A stretch of DNA of 64,000 nucleotides from Gordoniibacillus kamchatkensis (GCF_000829455.1 NZ_JXAK01000026.1:29891-93890); one strand, 5' to 3'. Counted from the first letter of the stretch, positions 50,925 through 59,879 are shown. The notes: generated by a model not told the origin, from the sequence alone. A program made the numbers and translations.

Positions 50925-52300
50925 TCAACTCTCCTTTTCAAAGTGAAAATAAACGATGGCAGCAAGAAACAAGGCGCCCGGCACCGCAGCGTCCCGCAGT
51001 TCGAGCCGGTAGCTACCTCCATCCAGCGGGCGGCGGCGAATGCGGCGAAAACGACAACGGGAATGCACGCAAGCAGGCGCTGCAATTGTGCGAGCAGCGG
51101 CACATGAGCCATCGCCCATAGCCTGACGCCAAGCAAGTACAGCGGCAGTCCGAACAGCAGTCCGGCGGCAAACAGGATGCACGCAAGCTTTCCGGCAGCG
51201 CTCGACAGCAGCTCTTGCGGCGCAGGGACGTAGCCCGCTAGCGATACTTGCTGCTGCCACAAGCTGCGCAGCTTGTTTGCGTAAAACGTCATATCGATCA
51301 GTTCATCCGGAAGCCAATCCGGCGGAACGTAAAGGCGAAAGCGGATCGATAGCCACAAGCTTGCCGCGCAAACGGCCATTCCGGCTGCGAGCAGCGCATG
51401 CTTCAGCAAGCGGCTGCGCTCACTATGCAGCGCATCGCCCCAGTCGTACGTTTCGAGTGCGCCTTGCAGCGCCCTGCGGACGGTCGTCCACTGCCAAGCG
51501 ATAAGGCGCGCCATCAGAACAATGGCAGTAATTCCGTATGTAAACAGCAGCAGAGATTTGTATTGCGCTATTTGCTCATGAACGAGCTCGCCGTTCTCGA
51601 TCCGAAATTGCGTCGCATCTTTGCCGATTGCCGCCAGAGCCTGTTTCACATCCGCTTCGCCGCGAACGGCTGCGTCCGGTTTCGCTGCCAGCAGGGCGGT
51701 CGTGATTTTCGCTTTGGCATCGACATCGATGAGAGCAGTGACCGGGGTCAGCACATCGGGAACGCCGTTATCGGACATTTGCGATAGCAAGGAGTCCGAA
51801 ACGTCGAAAACGCCGATAATAATGAAAGGGTTGTTGTACAATTCGATCGTTTTGCCGACGACCCGCTCGGTACCGAACAATTGGCTCGCGGCCTGCGAGC
51901 TGACGACGGCCACTTTGCTGCGTCCGGCCACCGCCGGTTCCGTAATGGACGTTCCGGCTGTCAGGCGAACTTGCGCAAATTCGCGGTAGTTGCCGCTAAC
52001 CCCGACCACGTCGCAGCTCACCGAGCGCTGGCCTGCCTTCACGATGCTTTGTTCAGCGGCCGTGTAAGCGACCGGAAGCGGGCTCCACTTCATCTCCAAT
52101 TGGCGGGCTTCCAGCAGCATCATTTTGGCCGAATTCGAAGAAGCGGCGGCATGATCGGCATTCACCGTCATGCGGCGTAAGCCGTGAATCCCATTCAACT
52201 GTTCCCAATCGGCGGTCACCGACGATATCAGTCCGACGCTCGCCATCATCAGGAGCGAACCGGCAAGCACCATTGCGGTGGCCAGTCGAGTGCGCAGCAT
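50925..52300 (-). CDS. MacB/FtsX-like membrane protein without partner ATPase (one base missing near 51017)
   Basis: About 458 residues over the joined frames. ATG at 52300 (MLRTRLATAMVLAGSLLMM), with AAGGGG nine bases upstream. N-terminal helix, then an extracellular MacB_PCD-like domain (SKVAVVSSQAASQLFGTERV, VGKTIELYNNPFIIIGVFDV) and, after residue 260, about five helices. The first frame runs past RWMEV into nonsense that overlaps the next gene; restoring one G gives RWMEGSYRLELRDAAVPGAL and a last helix ending HFEKES, with its stop five bases before the solute-binding protein start. Family proteins work as mechanotransmission permeases with an ABC ATPase and HlyD-like adaptor. No ATPase is encoded here. 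Confidence 0.72.
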
Positions 52301-52342
52301 GATAGGCTTCCCCTTTCTCATAACCTGCTTCGGGAGATCAAG

Positions 52343-53500
52343 TTAGTCGGTTTGCATCACCCGATCGCCTTCCGATACCGGCTTGCTGCTGGAGACGACC
52401 ACTTTGTCGAGGGGAGTGACGCCTTTTTCAACGGAAGTTTTCTTATCGTCGGCGTCCCCGGTTTGCACGGCAGCCCGTTGCAGCACGTATTCGCTTCCCA
52501 GCGGACCTTTCTTTTCCTTCAGGACAAGCACATATTTTCCGCTGTTGTCTTCGCGGATCGCATCGCTGGAAAGCAATAACGGAAACGGCTTCGTCCTTTT
52601 GACGATGTCGAATTCGCCTCTTTCACCTCCCTTCAGGCGGTCGTCCCGCAGCGTGAAGGTGACTTCCTTTTGCTCCGTGTCGTTTCCGTTCTGTCCGGCG
52701 GATGAGGCGGCTGTGCCCCCTTGTGCGGCATACGCGTCCCGGATATCGGTAATTTTCGCTTTTACGCGGGTGTTGTTCAGAGCCGGAAAAATAAGCTCCG
52801 CTTCATCTCCTGTTCCCACATACTGCGCTTTCGTGTAGTCGATCACCGCTTTCAGGATCTGCCCTTTCGCCAAATCGGCGATGCGCACTGCCGCTTTCCC
52901 GCTTTGTACCGGAGCCCCCTGAACGGCGTTCACTTCCGTGACGAGCCCCGAGACAGGGGCCTTAATTCGGGAGTACGCAGCCAGCTGGCTTCGGAGAGTG
53001 GCGATTTGCCGCTCCAATTTTTCGATTTCCAGCTTGGCGCTTTCGATATCGCGGGAAATGCTGCGCATCTGTACGTCGTTGCTGTTTCGGGCGGCATCCG
53101 CGAAATTATCCTGAAGCTTCAGCAAGCTCAATTGTTGCTGTTTGTATTTCACCTCGCTTTCATGCAGCGAATTTTCCGCATCTGTTGTCCGAAACGCTAC
53201 CAGTTGCTGGCCGGCTTCTACCCTATCCCCAACTTTGACCAATACTTCGCTCACAGCCCAGTTCATTTCCGTGTACAGATCCGCGGTCTCCGCTGCTTCC
53301 ACCGTGCCCGAACCGGTGATTTCGTGCGCAAGCGTACCGGCGGCCGCCTTTTCCACCGTTACTTGAGGCAGCGACATATTCATCAGAGTGCCGGAAAAAA
53401 ACGTCAGTCCGACGATAACGAACAAAAACAAGAAGATCGTCCGGCGCACCGCTTTCTTTTTGGCTCGTTCGTTATGAGTGCCGGCAATCGTCGTTTCCAT
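52343..53500 (-). CDS. HlyD/MacA-like periplasmic adaptor (membrane fusion protein)
   Basis: 385 residues from the ATG at 53500 (METTIAGTHNERAKKK), with GAGGAGG eight bases upstream. One N-terminal helix (about 20-42, RTIFLFLFVIVGLTFFSGTL), then a barrel-sandwich lipoyl-like domain (NWAVSEVLVKVGDRVEAGQQ), a coiled coil of about 75 residues (EVKYKQQQLSLLKLQDNFAD to QIATLRSQLAAYSRI), the second lipoyl half (APVSGLVTEVNAVQGAPVQS), and a beta-barrel domain. Architecture matches MacA/YknX adaptors of export systems. It is sandwiched between sugar-importer permeases and a MacB-like gene, an odd combination. Confidence 0.85.
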   Translation of the reverse strand: METTIAGTHNERAKKKAVRRTIFLFLFVIVGLTFFSGTLMNMSLPQVTVEKAAAGTLAHEITGSGTVEAAETADLYTEMNWAVSEVLVKVGDRVEAGQQLVAFRTTDAENSLHESEVKYKQQQLSLLKLQDNFADAARNSNDVQMRSISRDIESAKLEIEKLERQIATLRSQLAAYSRIKAPVSGLVTEVNAVQGAPVQSGKAAVRIADLAKGQILKAVIDYTKAQYVGTGDEAELIFPALNNTRVKAKITDIRDAYAAQGGTAASSAGQNGNDTEQKEVTFTLRDDRLKGGERGEFDIVKRTKPFPLLLSSDAIREDNSGKYVLVLKEKKGPLGSEYVLQRAAVQTGDADDKKTSVEKGVTPLDKVVVSSSKPVSEGDRVMQTD

Positions 53501-53516
53501 AAACGGTTCCTCCTCC

Positions 53517-54479
53517 TCATCCTTTGATTCCGGACAACTGAATGCCTTCCACAAGATCCTTTTCCGCATACAGCGCCACCAAAATGAGCGGGATCATGTA
53601 AAGCGCGGATGCCGCAAACGCAATCCCGAGCGCGGCTTCGTCGATGACCGACAAATAAACGGACAATGGCTGTTTAATCGCATCCCGCAAAAAAACGAGC
53701 GGCTGCTCCACCATGTTCCAGTTGTCGACGAACACCAGGATCGCGAGTGCGGCAATCCCGCTGCGGCACATCGGCATCACGATTTTGGCGAAAATGAACA
53801 GATGGCTCGCGCCATCCACTCTGGCCGCCTCGATGTAACTGACCGGAATGAACATCATGAACTGGCGCAGCAGGAAGACGCCGAAGGCATTGAAAATGCC
53901 GGGAAGTATGATCGCGAGATGCGAGTTCAGCAAACCGAGCTTATCCGCCACGATGAAATTCGGTACAAGGGTCACTTGGAACGGCATCAGCATCGTGACG
54001 ATATAGGTGAAAAAGAGCGGCTCGCGAAAGCGGAAGCGAAGAAAGGAAAACGCGTAGCCCGCCAGCGATGCGACGGCGATTTGTCCTGCGATGATCGGCA
54101 GCACGATGTTCACCGAATTCCAGAACATGAACAAATATTGAGGCTGCTTCACAAGAACGGAATAATATTGCGATAATGTCGCGATGTCCGGAATCCATTT
54201 CAGGTTGACGTATGCGCTGCCATCCGAGCTCGGGCCGCTCGAGTCGGACAAGCTTGCGGACAGCGCAGCGTAATTGTCGGATATCTCAGCCGCAGACATA
54301 AACGAGTTCGTAAACGTTAGCGCGAGCGGAAACAGAAACGCAGCCGCCAGTGCCGCCAACACGGCGATCAACGCGATTTGTCCGGCGCTGTTTGCGCTGC
54401 GGCGGGCGGCTGTCGCTATACGGACAGCCGGTTTGGTTGCCGACGACGACGGTTGTATTACCTGTTTGCCGGTTTCCAT
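53517..54479 (-). CDS. Carbohydrate ABC transporter permease, MalG/CUT1 type
   Basis: 320 residues with six membrane helices; the N-terminal 35 residues are a polar cytoplasmic tail. The EAA loop IEAARVDGASHLFIFAKIVM lies near residue 218 and the C-terminus ends VEGIQLSGIKG, the conserved end of CUT1 permeases (GAxKG). An unusual serine-rich insert of about 25 residues (ALSASLSDSSGPSSDGSAY) extends the first outside loop. It pairs with the permease encoded 32 bp upstream. No ATPase in the operon, so a shared MsmX-like ATPase is probably used. Confidence 0.9.
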   Translation of the reverse strand: METGKQVIQPSSSATKPAVRIATAARRSANSAGQIALIAVLAALAAAFLFPLALTFTNSFMSAAEISDNYAALSASLSDSSGPSSDGSAYVNLKWIPDIATLSQYYSVLVKQPQYLFMFWNSVNIVLPIIAGQIAVASLAGYAFSFLRFRFREPLFFTYIVTMLMPFQVTLVPNFIVADKLGLLNSHLAIILPGIFNAFGVFLLRQFMMFIPVSYIEAARVDGASHLFIFAKIVMPMCRSGIAALAILVFVDNWNMVEQPLVFLRDAIKQPLSVYLSVIDEAALGIAFAASALYMIPLILVALYAEKDLVEGIQLSGIKG

Positions 54480-54511
54480 CTGGCTTTCCTCATTTCAGAT
54501 TCGATTTTGCA

Positions 54512-55381
54512 CTACCCGAGCGACTTGCCCATGCGCCTCTCCACTGCGAACAAAGCGGCGACGAGCAGCACGATGAGCAGCGCCATCAAAAAGGCAGCCG
54601 AAGTCAGCTTCTGATAGTCGAGCGATTTGAACATATTGTTCATGAAGTGCTGCAGCATGTAGATGCTCGGGTCCGGGTAATCGCCGGCGATCAGGTACGT
54701 TTCCCGGAACACTTTGAACGAATTGATGATCGACATGATGAATACGAAAAATACGGTCGGCGTCAAAAACACGAGGGTGATCGATTTCCACTGCTTGAAT
54801 TTGCCGGCTCCGTCGATCGCCGCCGCTTCGTAGAATTCGGCCGGGATGTTCTGCAGCCCGGCGAGAAACAGCACCATGTTGTAGCCGATGTTTTTCCACA
54901 AATAGACGATGATGACTACCCATATGGCGGCCCGGCTTTCCATCCAGTCGTGCGGGCTCGCCCCCCAGCGGACAAGAAGGCCGTTGAACGTCCCGTGCAG
55001 GTCGAACAGCGTTTTCCAGACAAGCGTCACGGAAGCTACCGGCACGACGAGCGGGGTCAGGAACGAAATTCGAAACCAGTTGCGGTATGGCAGTTTCCGG
55101 TTCAGCAGCATAGCCAGTCCGAGCGACAGCGCCATGTTGAGCGGAACGCTGACGGCCGTGAACGTCATCGTATTGGCGGCCGCCTGCCGAAATACGGGAT
55201 TGCCCAGCAGCTCGAGATAGTTGGCGAAGCCGACAAACGAACCTCCGATCGGGCTGTCCATCAGCGAGTAATAAAATCCTACGGCGAATGGAATAAGGAA
55301 AAAGACGGAAAACCCTGCCAGGCTCGGCAGCAAAAACAATCCCGCCGTTATCATTTCGCTATACCGCAAACGTCGTGGCAC
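54512..55381 (-). CDS. Sugar ABC transporter permease, MalF/CUT1 type
   Basis: 289 residues from the GTG at 55381, with GGGGGGAG seven bases upstream. Six membrane helices. Typical start MITAGLFLLPSLAGFSVFFL, P-loop-facing EAA loop YEAAAIDGAGKFKQWKSITL near residue 193 and an outside-facing segment FKVFRETYLIAGDYPDPSIY. First gene of the transporter operon. The two-component genes upstream are in the same direction and could control it. Confidence 0.9.
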   Translation of the reverse strand: MPRRLRYSEMITAGLFLLPSLAGFSVFFLIPFAVGFYYSLMDSPIGGSFVGFANYLELLGNPVFRQAAANTMTFTAVSVPLNMALSLGLAMLLNRKLPYRNWFRISFLTPLVVPVASVTLVWKTLFDLHGTFNGLLVRWGASPHDWMESRAAIWVVIIVYLWKNIGYNMVLFLAGLQNIPAEFYEAAAIDGAGKFKQWKSITLVFLTPTVFFVFIMSIINSFKVFRETYLIAGDYPDPSIYMLQHFMNNMFKSLDYQKLTSAAFLMALLIVLLVAALFAVERRMGKSLG

Positions 55382-55491
55382 AAGACTTCTCCCCCCTTTC
55401 GTTTCTCAGTGCGGAGCCGGCGTTCAAGCGCCGCCGTCCCATGTCTGAACCTATTATGGCAACGAAAAATTAGAAAACGGTTAGAAAAATG

Positions 55492-55549
55492 AGGCTACGC
55501 CCCATATTCTTAGGCCCGCAGCGCAGCCATACTTTCTCGGGCATCCCGG
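55492..55549. repeat. MITE-like repeat, copy C (partial, inverted)
   Basis: Read on the minus strand it begins CCGGGATGCCCGAGAAAG and continues TATGGCTGCGCTGCGGGCCTA, matching the left end of copy A over about 40 bases with few differences. It ends after AAGAATATGGGG. It lies between the permease operon promoter region and the terminator of the kinase gene. Confidence 0.7.
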
Positions 55550-55555
55550 AAACAA

Positions 55556-55579
55556 CAAAAACGCCCGCAAATGCGGACG
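55556..55579 (-). terminator. Terminator of the two-component system genes
   Basis: On the minus strand CGTCCGCA (55579-55572) pairs with TGCGGGCG (55569-55562), with one G-T pair, and is followed by TTTTTG. The loop is only two bases, so the inner pairs probably open. Confidence 0.65.
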
Positions 55580-55591
55580 CTTCCGTTGGCT

Positions 55592-56998
55592 TTACTGCCG
55601 TCTGCGAATGATCGGCAATTGAACCGTTATCGACGTTCCTTCTCCCAGCTTGCTTGCGGCGGCAATCGATCCGCCATGCTTCTCGGCAATCCATTTCGCG
55701 ATCGCGAGGCCCAGCCCCGTCCCGCCTTCACTTCGGCCCCGCGCCTTGTCGCCGCGGTAAAACCGGTCAAAAATATGCGGCAAATCGTTCGCCGCGATCC
55801 CGCTCCCGGTATCTTCCACGACGATCGCCGCGTAATGGCCGTTTTTGCGGGACATGACGCGGATTGTGCCTTTTTCGGGCGTATATTTCATACTGTTATC
55901 GAGCAAGATCACGAACAATTGCTGCAGTTTTTCGCGGTCCCCCATTATCTCGACCGCGGGAAGCAGTCCCGTGCAGAGCTGTATCGATTTCAATTCGGCG
56001 AGAGGAGCAAATTTTCTGACTACCTCCTCCAGCAGCTGATCGAGAACAATGGGCTGAAGCAGCAGCTCCTCCTGATCCGAGTCGGATCTGGCCAAAGTGA
56101 GCAGCTGGTCCGTCAGCTTGGCCATTCGTTTGGATTCCGCAAGCACCATCGAAATCGGCTCGCTGAGCTCCAGCGCGGAACGCTCCGGATGGCGCAGCAT
56201 CAGCTCCGCATTAGCTTGAATGATCGAAAGCGGCATGCGCAGCTCGTGCGAAGCGTCGGCCGCGAATTGGCGCTGTTTTTCCCAGGAGCGGCGAATCGGC
56301 AGCAGCGCTTGGTTGGCCAAATAAAGACCGGCCAGTACCGTTACCGCTCCCCCCGCGACAATCCCGAACAAAATCAACTGCAACAAAGTGTTCAGCATGT
56401 TTTGTTCGGAATCGACGTTGGCAACTCCTTGCACGGCTCGAACCCGGATCGGCGTTCCGTTGTCCAGCAACATCTGAACGGCGCCGGCTTTCGAATTGAT
56501 CGAGCCCATGAAGACGTTGTTCGTATTGGAAACAATTTGCAAGTTCAATGGCTGATCGACGGCAACCGAATAAATGCGGTAAGCGTGGCCGCCGATTTTG
56601 ACGGTCGCCGGCGACTTTTCCGACCGGTATTCGCTAAATCCGGACAGCAGCTGTTTGTTTGCGGCATCGATTGGCGTCGACGGCCACGGAGTTCCTTGCT
56701 CGTCCCAGAATACCATAAAGATCCTGGGATCGATCTCGCGAACCTGGAACTGGACTTTCTTTTTCGACATATCGTCGCCGGCGGGCAAAGGGGGTAGCGT
56801 CTTTTGTTCGTACCAAATCAAGCCTTTCTTCGATTCCGGAGTTTGAAAATCGCCGACCCTTGCCATAATCGACGCATCCACTTTGTCGTACAACTGATGG
56901 CGCAGCTCTATGTACACAACGAAGCCTATGCAGGCCAAAATGACGAAAAAGACGGCGGCATTCAGCAGCGTCAATCGGATTCTGGTTTTGGCGAACAT
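55592..56998 (-). CDS. Sensor histidine kinase (EnvZ/PhoR type)
   Basis: 468 residues from the ATG at 56998. TM1 about 10-30, extracellular sensor about 31-212, TM2 about 213-237 (LILFGIVAGGAVTVLAGLYL), then the H-box AADASHELRMPLSIIQANAE with the phospho-accepting His near 260. ATPase domain: N-box LLDNSMKYTP, G1 VEDTGSGIA, F-box FDRFYRGDKARG, G2 GGTGLGLAIAKW. The H-box has RMP in place of the common RTP. It is encoded just after its response regulator. The neighbour downstream is the hybrid transporter operon, its likely target. Confidence 0.93.
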   Translation of the reverse strand: MFAKTRIRLTLLNAAVFFVILACIGFVVYIELRHQLYDKVDASIMARVGDFQTPESKKGLIWYEQKTLPPLPAGDDMSKKKVQFQVREIDPRIFMVFWDEQGTPWPSTPIDAANKQLLSGFSEYRSEKSPATVKIGGHAYRIYSVAVDQPLNLQIVSNTNNVFMGSINSKAGAVQMLLDNGTPIRVRAVQGVANVDSEQNMLNTLLQLILFGIVAGGAVTVLAGLYLANQALLPIRRSWEKQRQFAADASHELRMPLSIIQANAELMLRHPERSALELSEPISMVLAESKRMAKLTDQLLTLARSDSDQEELLLQPIVLDQLLEEVVRKFAPLAELKSIQLCTGLLPAVEIMGDREKLQQLFVILLDNSMKYTPEKGTIRVMSRKNGHYAAIVVEDTGSGIAANDLPHIFDRFYRGDKARGRSEGGTGLGLAIAKWIAEKHGGSIAAASKLGEGTSITVQLPIIRRRQ

Positions 56999-57011
56999 GT
57001 CTGATTCTCCT

Positions 57012-57680
57012 TTAACATGTAGCTACGTTCCGAACCGTTTGAATGACATGGTCGTACTGAAAAGGCCGCAGCTTTTTGCGCAAATAAAAAATGTACACGT
57101 CGACAACGTTAAAGCCGGTCTCCGAATCAAGCCCCCACACCCGGGAGCACAGCTGTTCCCGCGTCAAAATTTGCTCCCGGTTCCGCATCAAAAATTCGAA
57201 CAGCTCGTATTCCTTCTGCGTGAGTCCAAGCGGCTCGCCGTCAATGAAGGCGTCGCGGACTTTCGCGCTCAAGGCGAGCCGCTTGTAGCGCAGCTCGCCC
57301 TCCGCCCCCGCCGACCCGTGCCGGCGCAGCAAAGCGCGCACCCGGGCCAGCAGTTCGCGAACTTCGAACGGCTTCGTCAAATAGTCGTCCGCTCCCGAAT
57401 CGAGGCCTTTGACGAGATCTTCGACGCTGTCTTTGGCGGTCAGCAGCAAAACGGCGGCCCCAAGCCCCTTGGAGCGAAAGCGGCGGACGATGTTCAAGCC
57501 GTCCATCCCCGGCAGCATAATGTCCAGAACGAGCAAATCGTAAATTCCTTGTTCCGCCATATACAAACCGTCATCGCCCGTTTCCGCGACATCGACCCGA
57601 TATCCTTCCTCCAGCAGTATGTTTTTGATCGTTTTTAACAGAGAAACATCGTCTTCAACGGCCAATATCCTCAAGCGCAT
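57012..57680 (-). CDS. OmpR-family response regulator (last codons out of frame, base missing near 57023)
   Basis: 222 residues from the ATG at 57680; a TTG at 57674 (giving MRILAVEDDVSLLKTI) has better spacing to GGAGG. Receiver domain: RILAVEDDVSLL (acid pocket), LLVLDIMLPGMDG with the phospho-acceptor Asp, LLLTAKDS, DDYLTKPF with the Lys. C-terminal winged helix: LGLTQKEYELFEFLMRNREQ and FNVVDVYIFYLRKKLRP. The end reads TVRNVATC; restoring one G gives TVRNVGYMLKENQT, the normal end of the family, and would move the stop to 56971, overlapping the kinase gene. So the break is probably a one-base error. Confidence 0.92.
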   Translation of the reverse strand: MRLRILAVEDDVSLLKTIKNILLEEGYRVDVAETGDDGLYMAEQGIYDLLVLDIMLPGMDGLNIVRRFRSKGLGAAVLLLTAKDSVEDLVKGLDSGADDYLTKPFEVRELLARVRALLRRHGSAGAEGELRYKRLALSAKVRDAFIDGEPLGLTQKEYELFEFLMRNREQILTREQLCSRVWGLDSETGFNVVDVYIFYLRKKLRPFQYDHVIQTVRNVATC

Positions 57681-57756
57681 CCCCCTCCCGCATACGTTCG
57701 CTGCCGTCGCGTTGCAAAGCAGTTCCAGTATATACAAGAAAGATTAAGGATTCATT

Positions 57757-57798
57757 AGAAAAACGGAGCCCGCAAACTTTTTGCGTGGCTCCGTTTTT
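57757..57798. terminator. Bidirectional terminator
   Basis: Long stem AAACGGAGCC (57761-57770) with GGCTCCGTTT (57787-57796), extended inside by CGCAAA and TTTGCG, and flanked by A and T runs. It ends the cell-wall operon read on the minus strand (last gene 57835-58920). Confidence 0.88.
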
Positions 57799-57834
57799 CC
57801 TGATTATCATGCTTCGGCTCCTCGCGCAGCGACC

Positions 57835-58920
57835 TTACTCCGGCATTAGAGCGGATCTCAGCGATGCGGCAGCCACCCTGGAAGCGATGCCGCTCCCGAG
57901 CCCTCCGCCCGGTACGGCGGCGGCAACCGCTATTTTCGGCGACTCGGCGGGAGCATACGCAATGCATAGCGAATTGATCGCCGTATTGCCGTTTTTCTGC
58001 TCCGTAGAAGTTCCGGTCTTGCGCGCAACGCGAAACGGAAGCTCGTCGAGTGGTTCAACCTTGCCGCTCATCCCTTCGAGCAGCAAATCCCAGTCCGATT
58101 GAGGAAGCGAGCTGCGGCTTAGCACGCGGGGCTCGTCCCGATCGCCGTAAAGTAGCTTCATTCTTGTGCCGTGATTCGCCAAAGTAGCCGCGTACTGAAC
58201 CAGCTCGAGTACGGTAAATCGTTCGTTCTGGCCCCACGACGCGTTGACGAGCGCCGACAAATCGCCCTTGCGGGCCGCTTCCGCATCAAAATCGGCAAGA
58301 TTGCCCAAGCCGAAGTTCGACAAGTACCGCTTCCATATTGTAACGGCCGTTCCGGGGTTCTGGCTGTACTTATTGTAGAGCGGGACGGCCACCTTGGCCG
58401 CCATAAACGTATTCGACGACATCTCGATGGCGAGCGAAGCAGTAAGGTCACCGTTAGCTTTCCCTTCCTGATTCGAGACGGTTTGTCCGTTATACTGATA
58501 AGTGCCCTGGTCGTCAAAATGGTCCTCGCGCCGCAGCAGCCCTTCCTGGAGGCCGACGAGAACCGTTAGCGGTTTAATCGTCGAACCCATAGGCACGGCT
58601 TCCAGCTCAGTGGCGCCTTTGCCGGATACTTTCGCCAACGCAACGATTTTGCCGGTGCTGACCTCCATGACCGCAGCGGAACCCGACGTCAGCTGCGCTG
58701 CGGTCAATTCCCGTTCGAGCGCCTGCTGAACTTTGTGCTGCAGCTCGCTCTCCGGGGCGGCGGGAACGCCATTTCTTGCATCCGCAAACTGTCCGTGGCC
58801 GTAACGGAAAACCGTTCGGCCATCGAAAGGAGCATCAAAATAAGTTAACGCCGCTCTAACGGCTGCTATTCCCAAGCCTATGCCAATCAACACCAATATG
58901 CCTAAGCCGAAACGCCTCAT
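57835..58920 (-). CDS. Small penicillin-binding transpeptidase-domain protein
   Basis: 361 residues from the ATG at 58920 (MRRFGLGILVLIGIGLGIAA), with AAGAGG nine bases upstream. One N-terminal helix, then only a transpeptidase domain: PMGSTIKPLT with the nucleophile Ser (SxxK), SSN in EMSSNTF, and RKTGTST (KTG). No glycosyltransferase, PASTA or MecA_N domain, so it is shorter than class B PBPs (about 600-700) and nearer the size of BlaR-like sensors or class D beta-lactamase-like proteins, though it has no zinc-protease part. It acts outside the membrane. Last gene of the five-gene envelope operon. Confidence 0.85.
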   Translation of the reverse strand: MRRFGLGILVLIGIGLGIAAVRAALTYFDAPFDGRTVFRYGHGQFADARNGVPAAPESELQHKVQQALERELTAAQLTSGSAAVMEVSTGKIVALAKVSGKGATELEAVPMGSTIKPLTVLVGLQEGLLRREDHFDDQGTYQYNGQTVSNQEGKANGDLTASLAIEMSSNTFMAAKVAVPLYNKYSQNPGTAVTIWKRYLSNFGLGNLADFDAEAARKGDLSALVNASWGQNERFTVLELVQYAATLANHGTRMKLLYGDRDEPRVLSRSSLPQSDWDLLLEGMSGKVEPLDELPFRVARKTGTSTEQKNGNTAINSLCIAYAPAESPKIAVAAAVPGGGLGSGIASRVAAASLRSALMPE

Positions 58921-58970
58921 CCGGTCATACCTCTTTTCCAAAGATGAGGCCATTCTATCATATGCCATGC

Positions 58971-59879
58971 TTAACCGTCACCGTTGACGTTGGCAAGCAA
59001 AGCGATTTTCCAAACGCCGTCGGCCCCTTTAGCGAGACGCAGCCGGTAGCTGGCGTCGCTATGAAGAAATTTGCTGGGCACATAGCCGTTCTTTCCCGTC
59101 ATCGTGCTCACTTGCACCCATCTATAAGTTTGTCCTTCCAGGTCAACGGGCAGAACTTCGTCGCTGATCCACTCCTGAACGACTTCCTCATCGTCCAGAG
59201 CGGAGCGGTTTTGGGCCTGAAGGTCCGGTTCCCCGTAAAGTTCGAGATGGCTGCCGGCGACAAAAGAAATCAAAAACGTATGCCGACTGTCTGCCTGCAC
59301 TGCAGAATTATCCATGTAATAGCCGCCGGGCATCGAATACTGACCATCTTGCAAGCGCCCTCCGGAGATAATAAGCTGCGACAGCACTTCCCACACTTTG
59401 GAATTGCCGGAGTCGCCACTCAAGCTCCAATCCTCGATGAAAGCGGCTTTCCCGGCAACCGTATGCGGCAGCAGTTCCACCGTTATGTTATCGTCCACGG
59501 CTTTAAGCAATGCATCGGCATTTTTTGTTTTTACGGTTTGGTTCAACTGCTGGAGGAAGGCTCGAAGGCTTTCGTCCTGCCGGGAATCGTCACGCAGCTC
59601 CATCGATTGCTGATTCAGCGCCAAGACGGAACTCGTTCGGTCCGTTACCGGATGACGGCCGGGCTGGCTATGCGAAAACAACCAAAATGCGGCCAAAACG
59701 GATGCAGCTGCCGCTGTCCACGCCCCCAAACGCGCGGCTTTCAGGCGCACCCCTCCGCTTGACGAAGGAGCGAACGCCCTCCGTTCAATCCTCGCCACGA
59801 ACTCCGCCGCATCCGCCCGCCCTTCGAACGGTTCCTTTTTCAGCTCCTCATACCATGCAGGCCGCTCGCTAGTTCCCAT
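58971..59879 (-). CDS. Probable anti-sigma factor with extracellular SH3-like domain
   Basis: 302 residues from an ATG that lies inside the end of the ECF sigma gene (11-bp overlap). The first 47 residues are cytoplasmic (MGTSERPAWYEELKKEP, no zinc-binding HxxxCxxC), then one helix (about 49-69, RLGAWTAAAASVLAAFWLFS), then an outside part of about 230 residues with an NTF2-like stretch (TVKTKNADALLKAVDDNITV) and an SH3-like segment (RWVQVSTMTGKNGYVPSKFL). Position directly after an ECF gene and the single helix support an anti-sigma role (inference). SH3 domains of this type bind cell-wall peptides, so it could sense wall damage. Confidence 0.75.
   Translation of the reverse strand: MGTSERPAWYEELKKEPFEGRADAAEFVARIERRAFAPSSSGGVRLKAARLGAWTAAAASVLAAFWLFSHSQPGRHPVTDRTSSVLALNQQSMELRDDSRQDESLRAFLQQLNQTVKTKNADALLKAVDDNITVELLPHTVAGKAAFIEDWSLSGDSGNSKVWEVLSQLIISGGRLQDGQYSMPGGYYMDNSAVQADSRHTFLISFVAGSHLELYGEPDLQAQNRSALDDEEVVQEWISDEVLPVDLEGQTYRWVQVSTMTGKNGYVPSKFLHSDASYRLRLAKGADGVWKIALLANVNGDG

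Noticed and set aside
55470..55490. A cre-like sequence (TAGAAAACGGTTAGA) before the hybrid transporter operon
   Set aside because: Two mismatches to the core consensus, including the first T-G step; too weak to list as a site.
54350..55492. A 380-codon open frame on the plus strand
   Set aside because: It is the antisense shadow of the two sugar permeases, rich in Arg/His/Gln, with no ribosome binding site; the minus-strand genes have clear family motifs.
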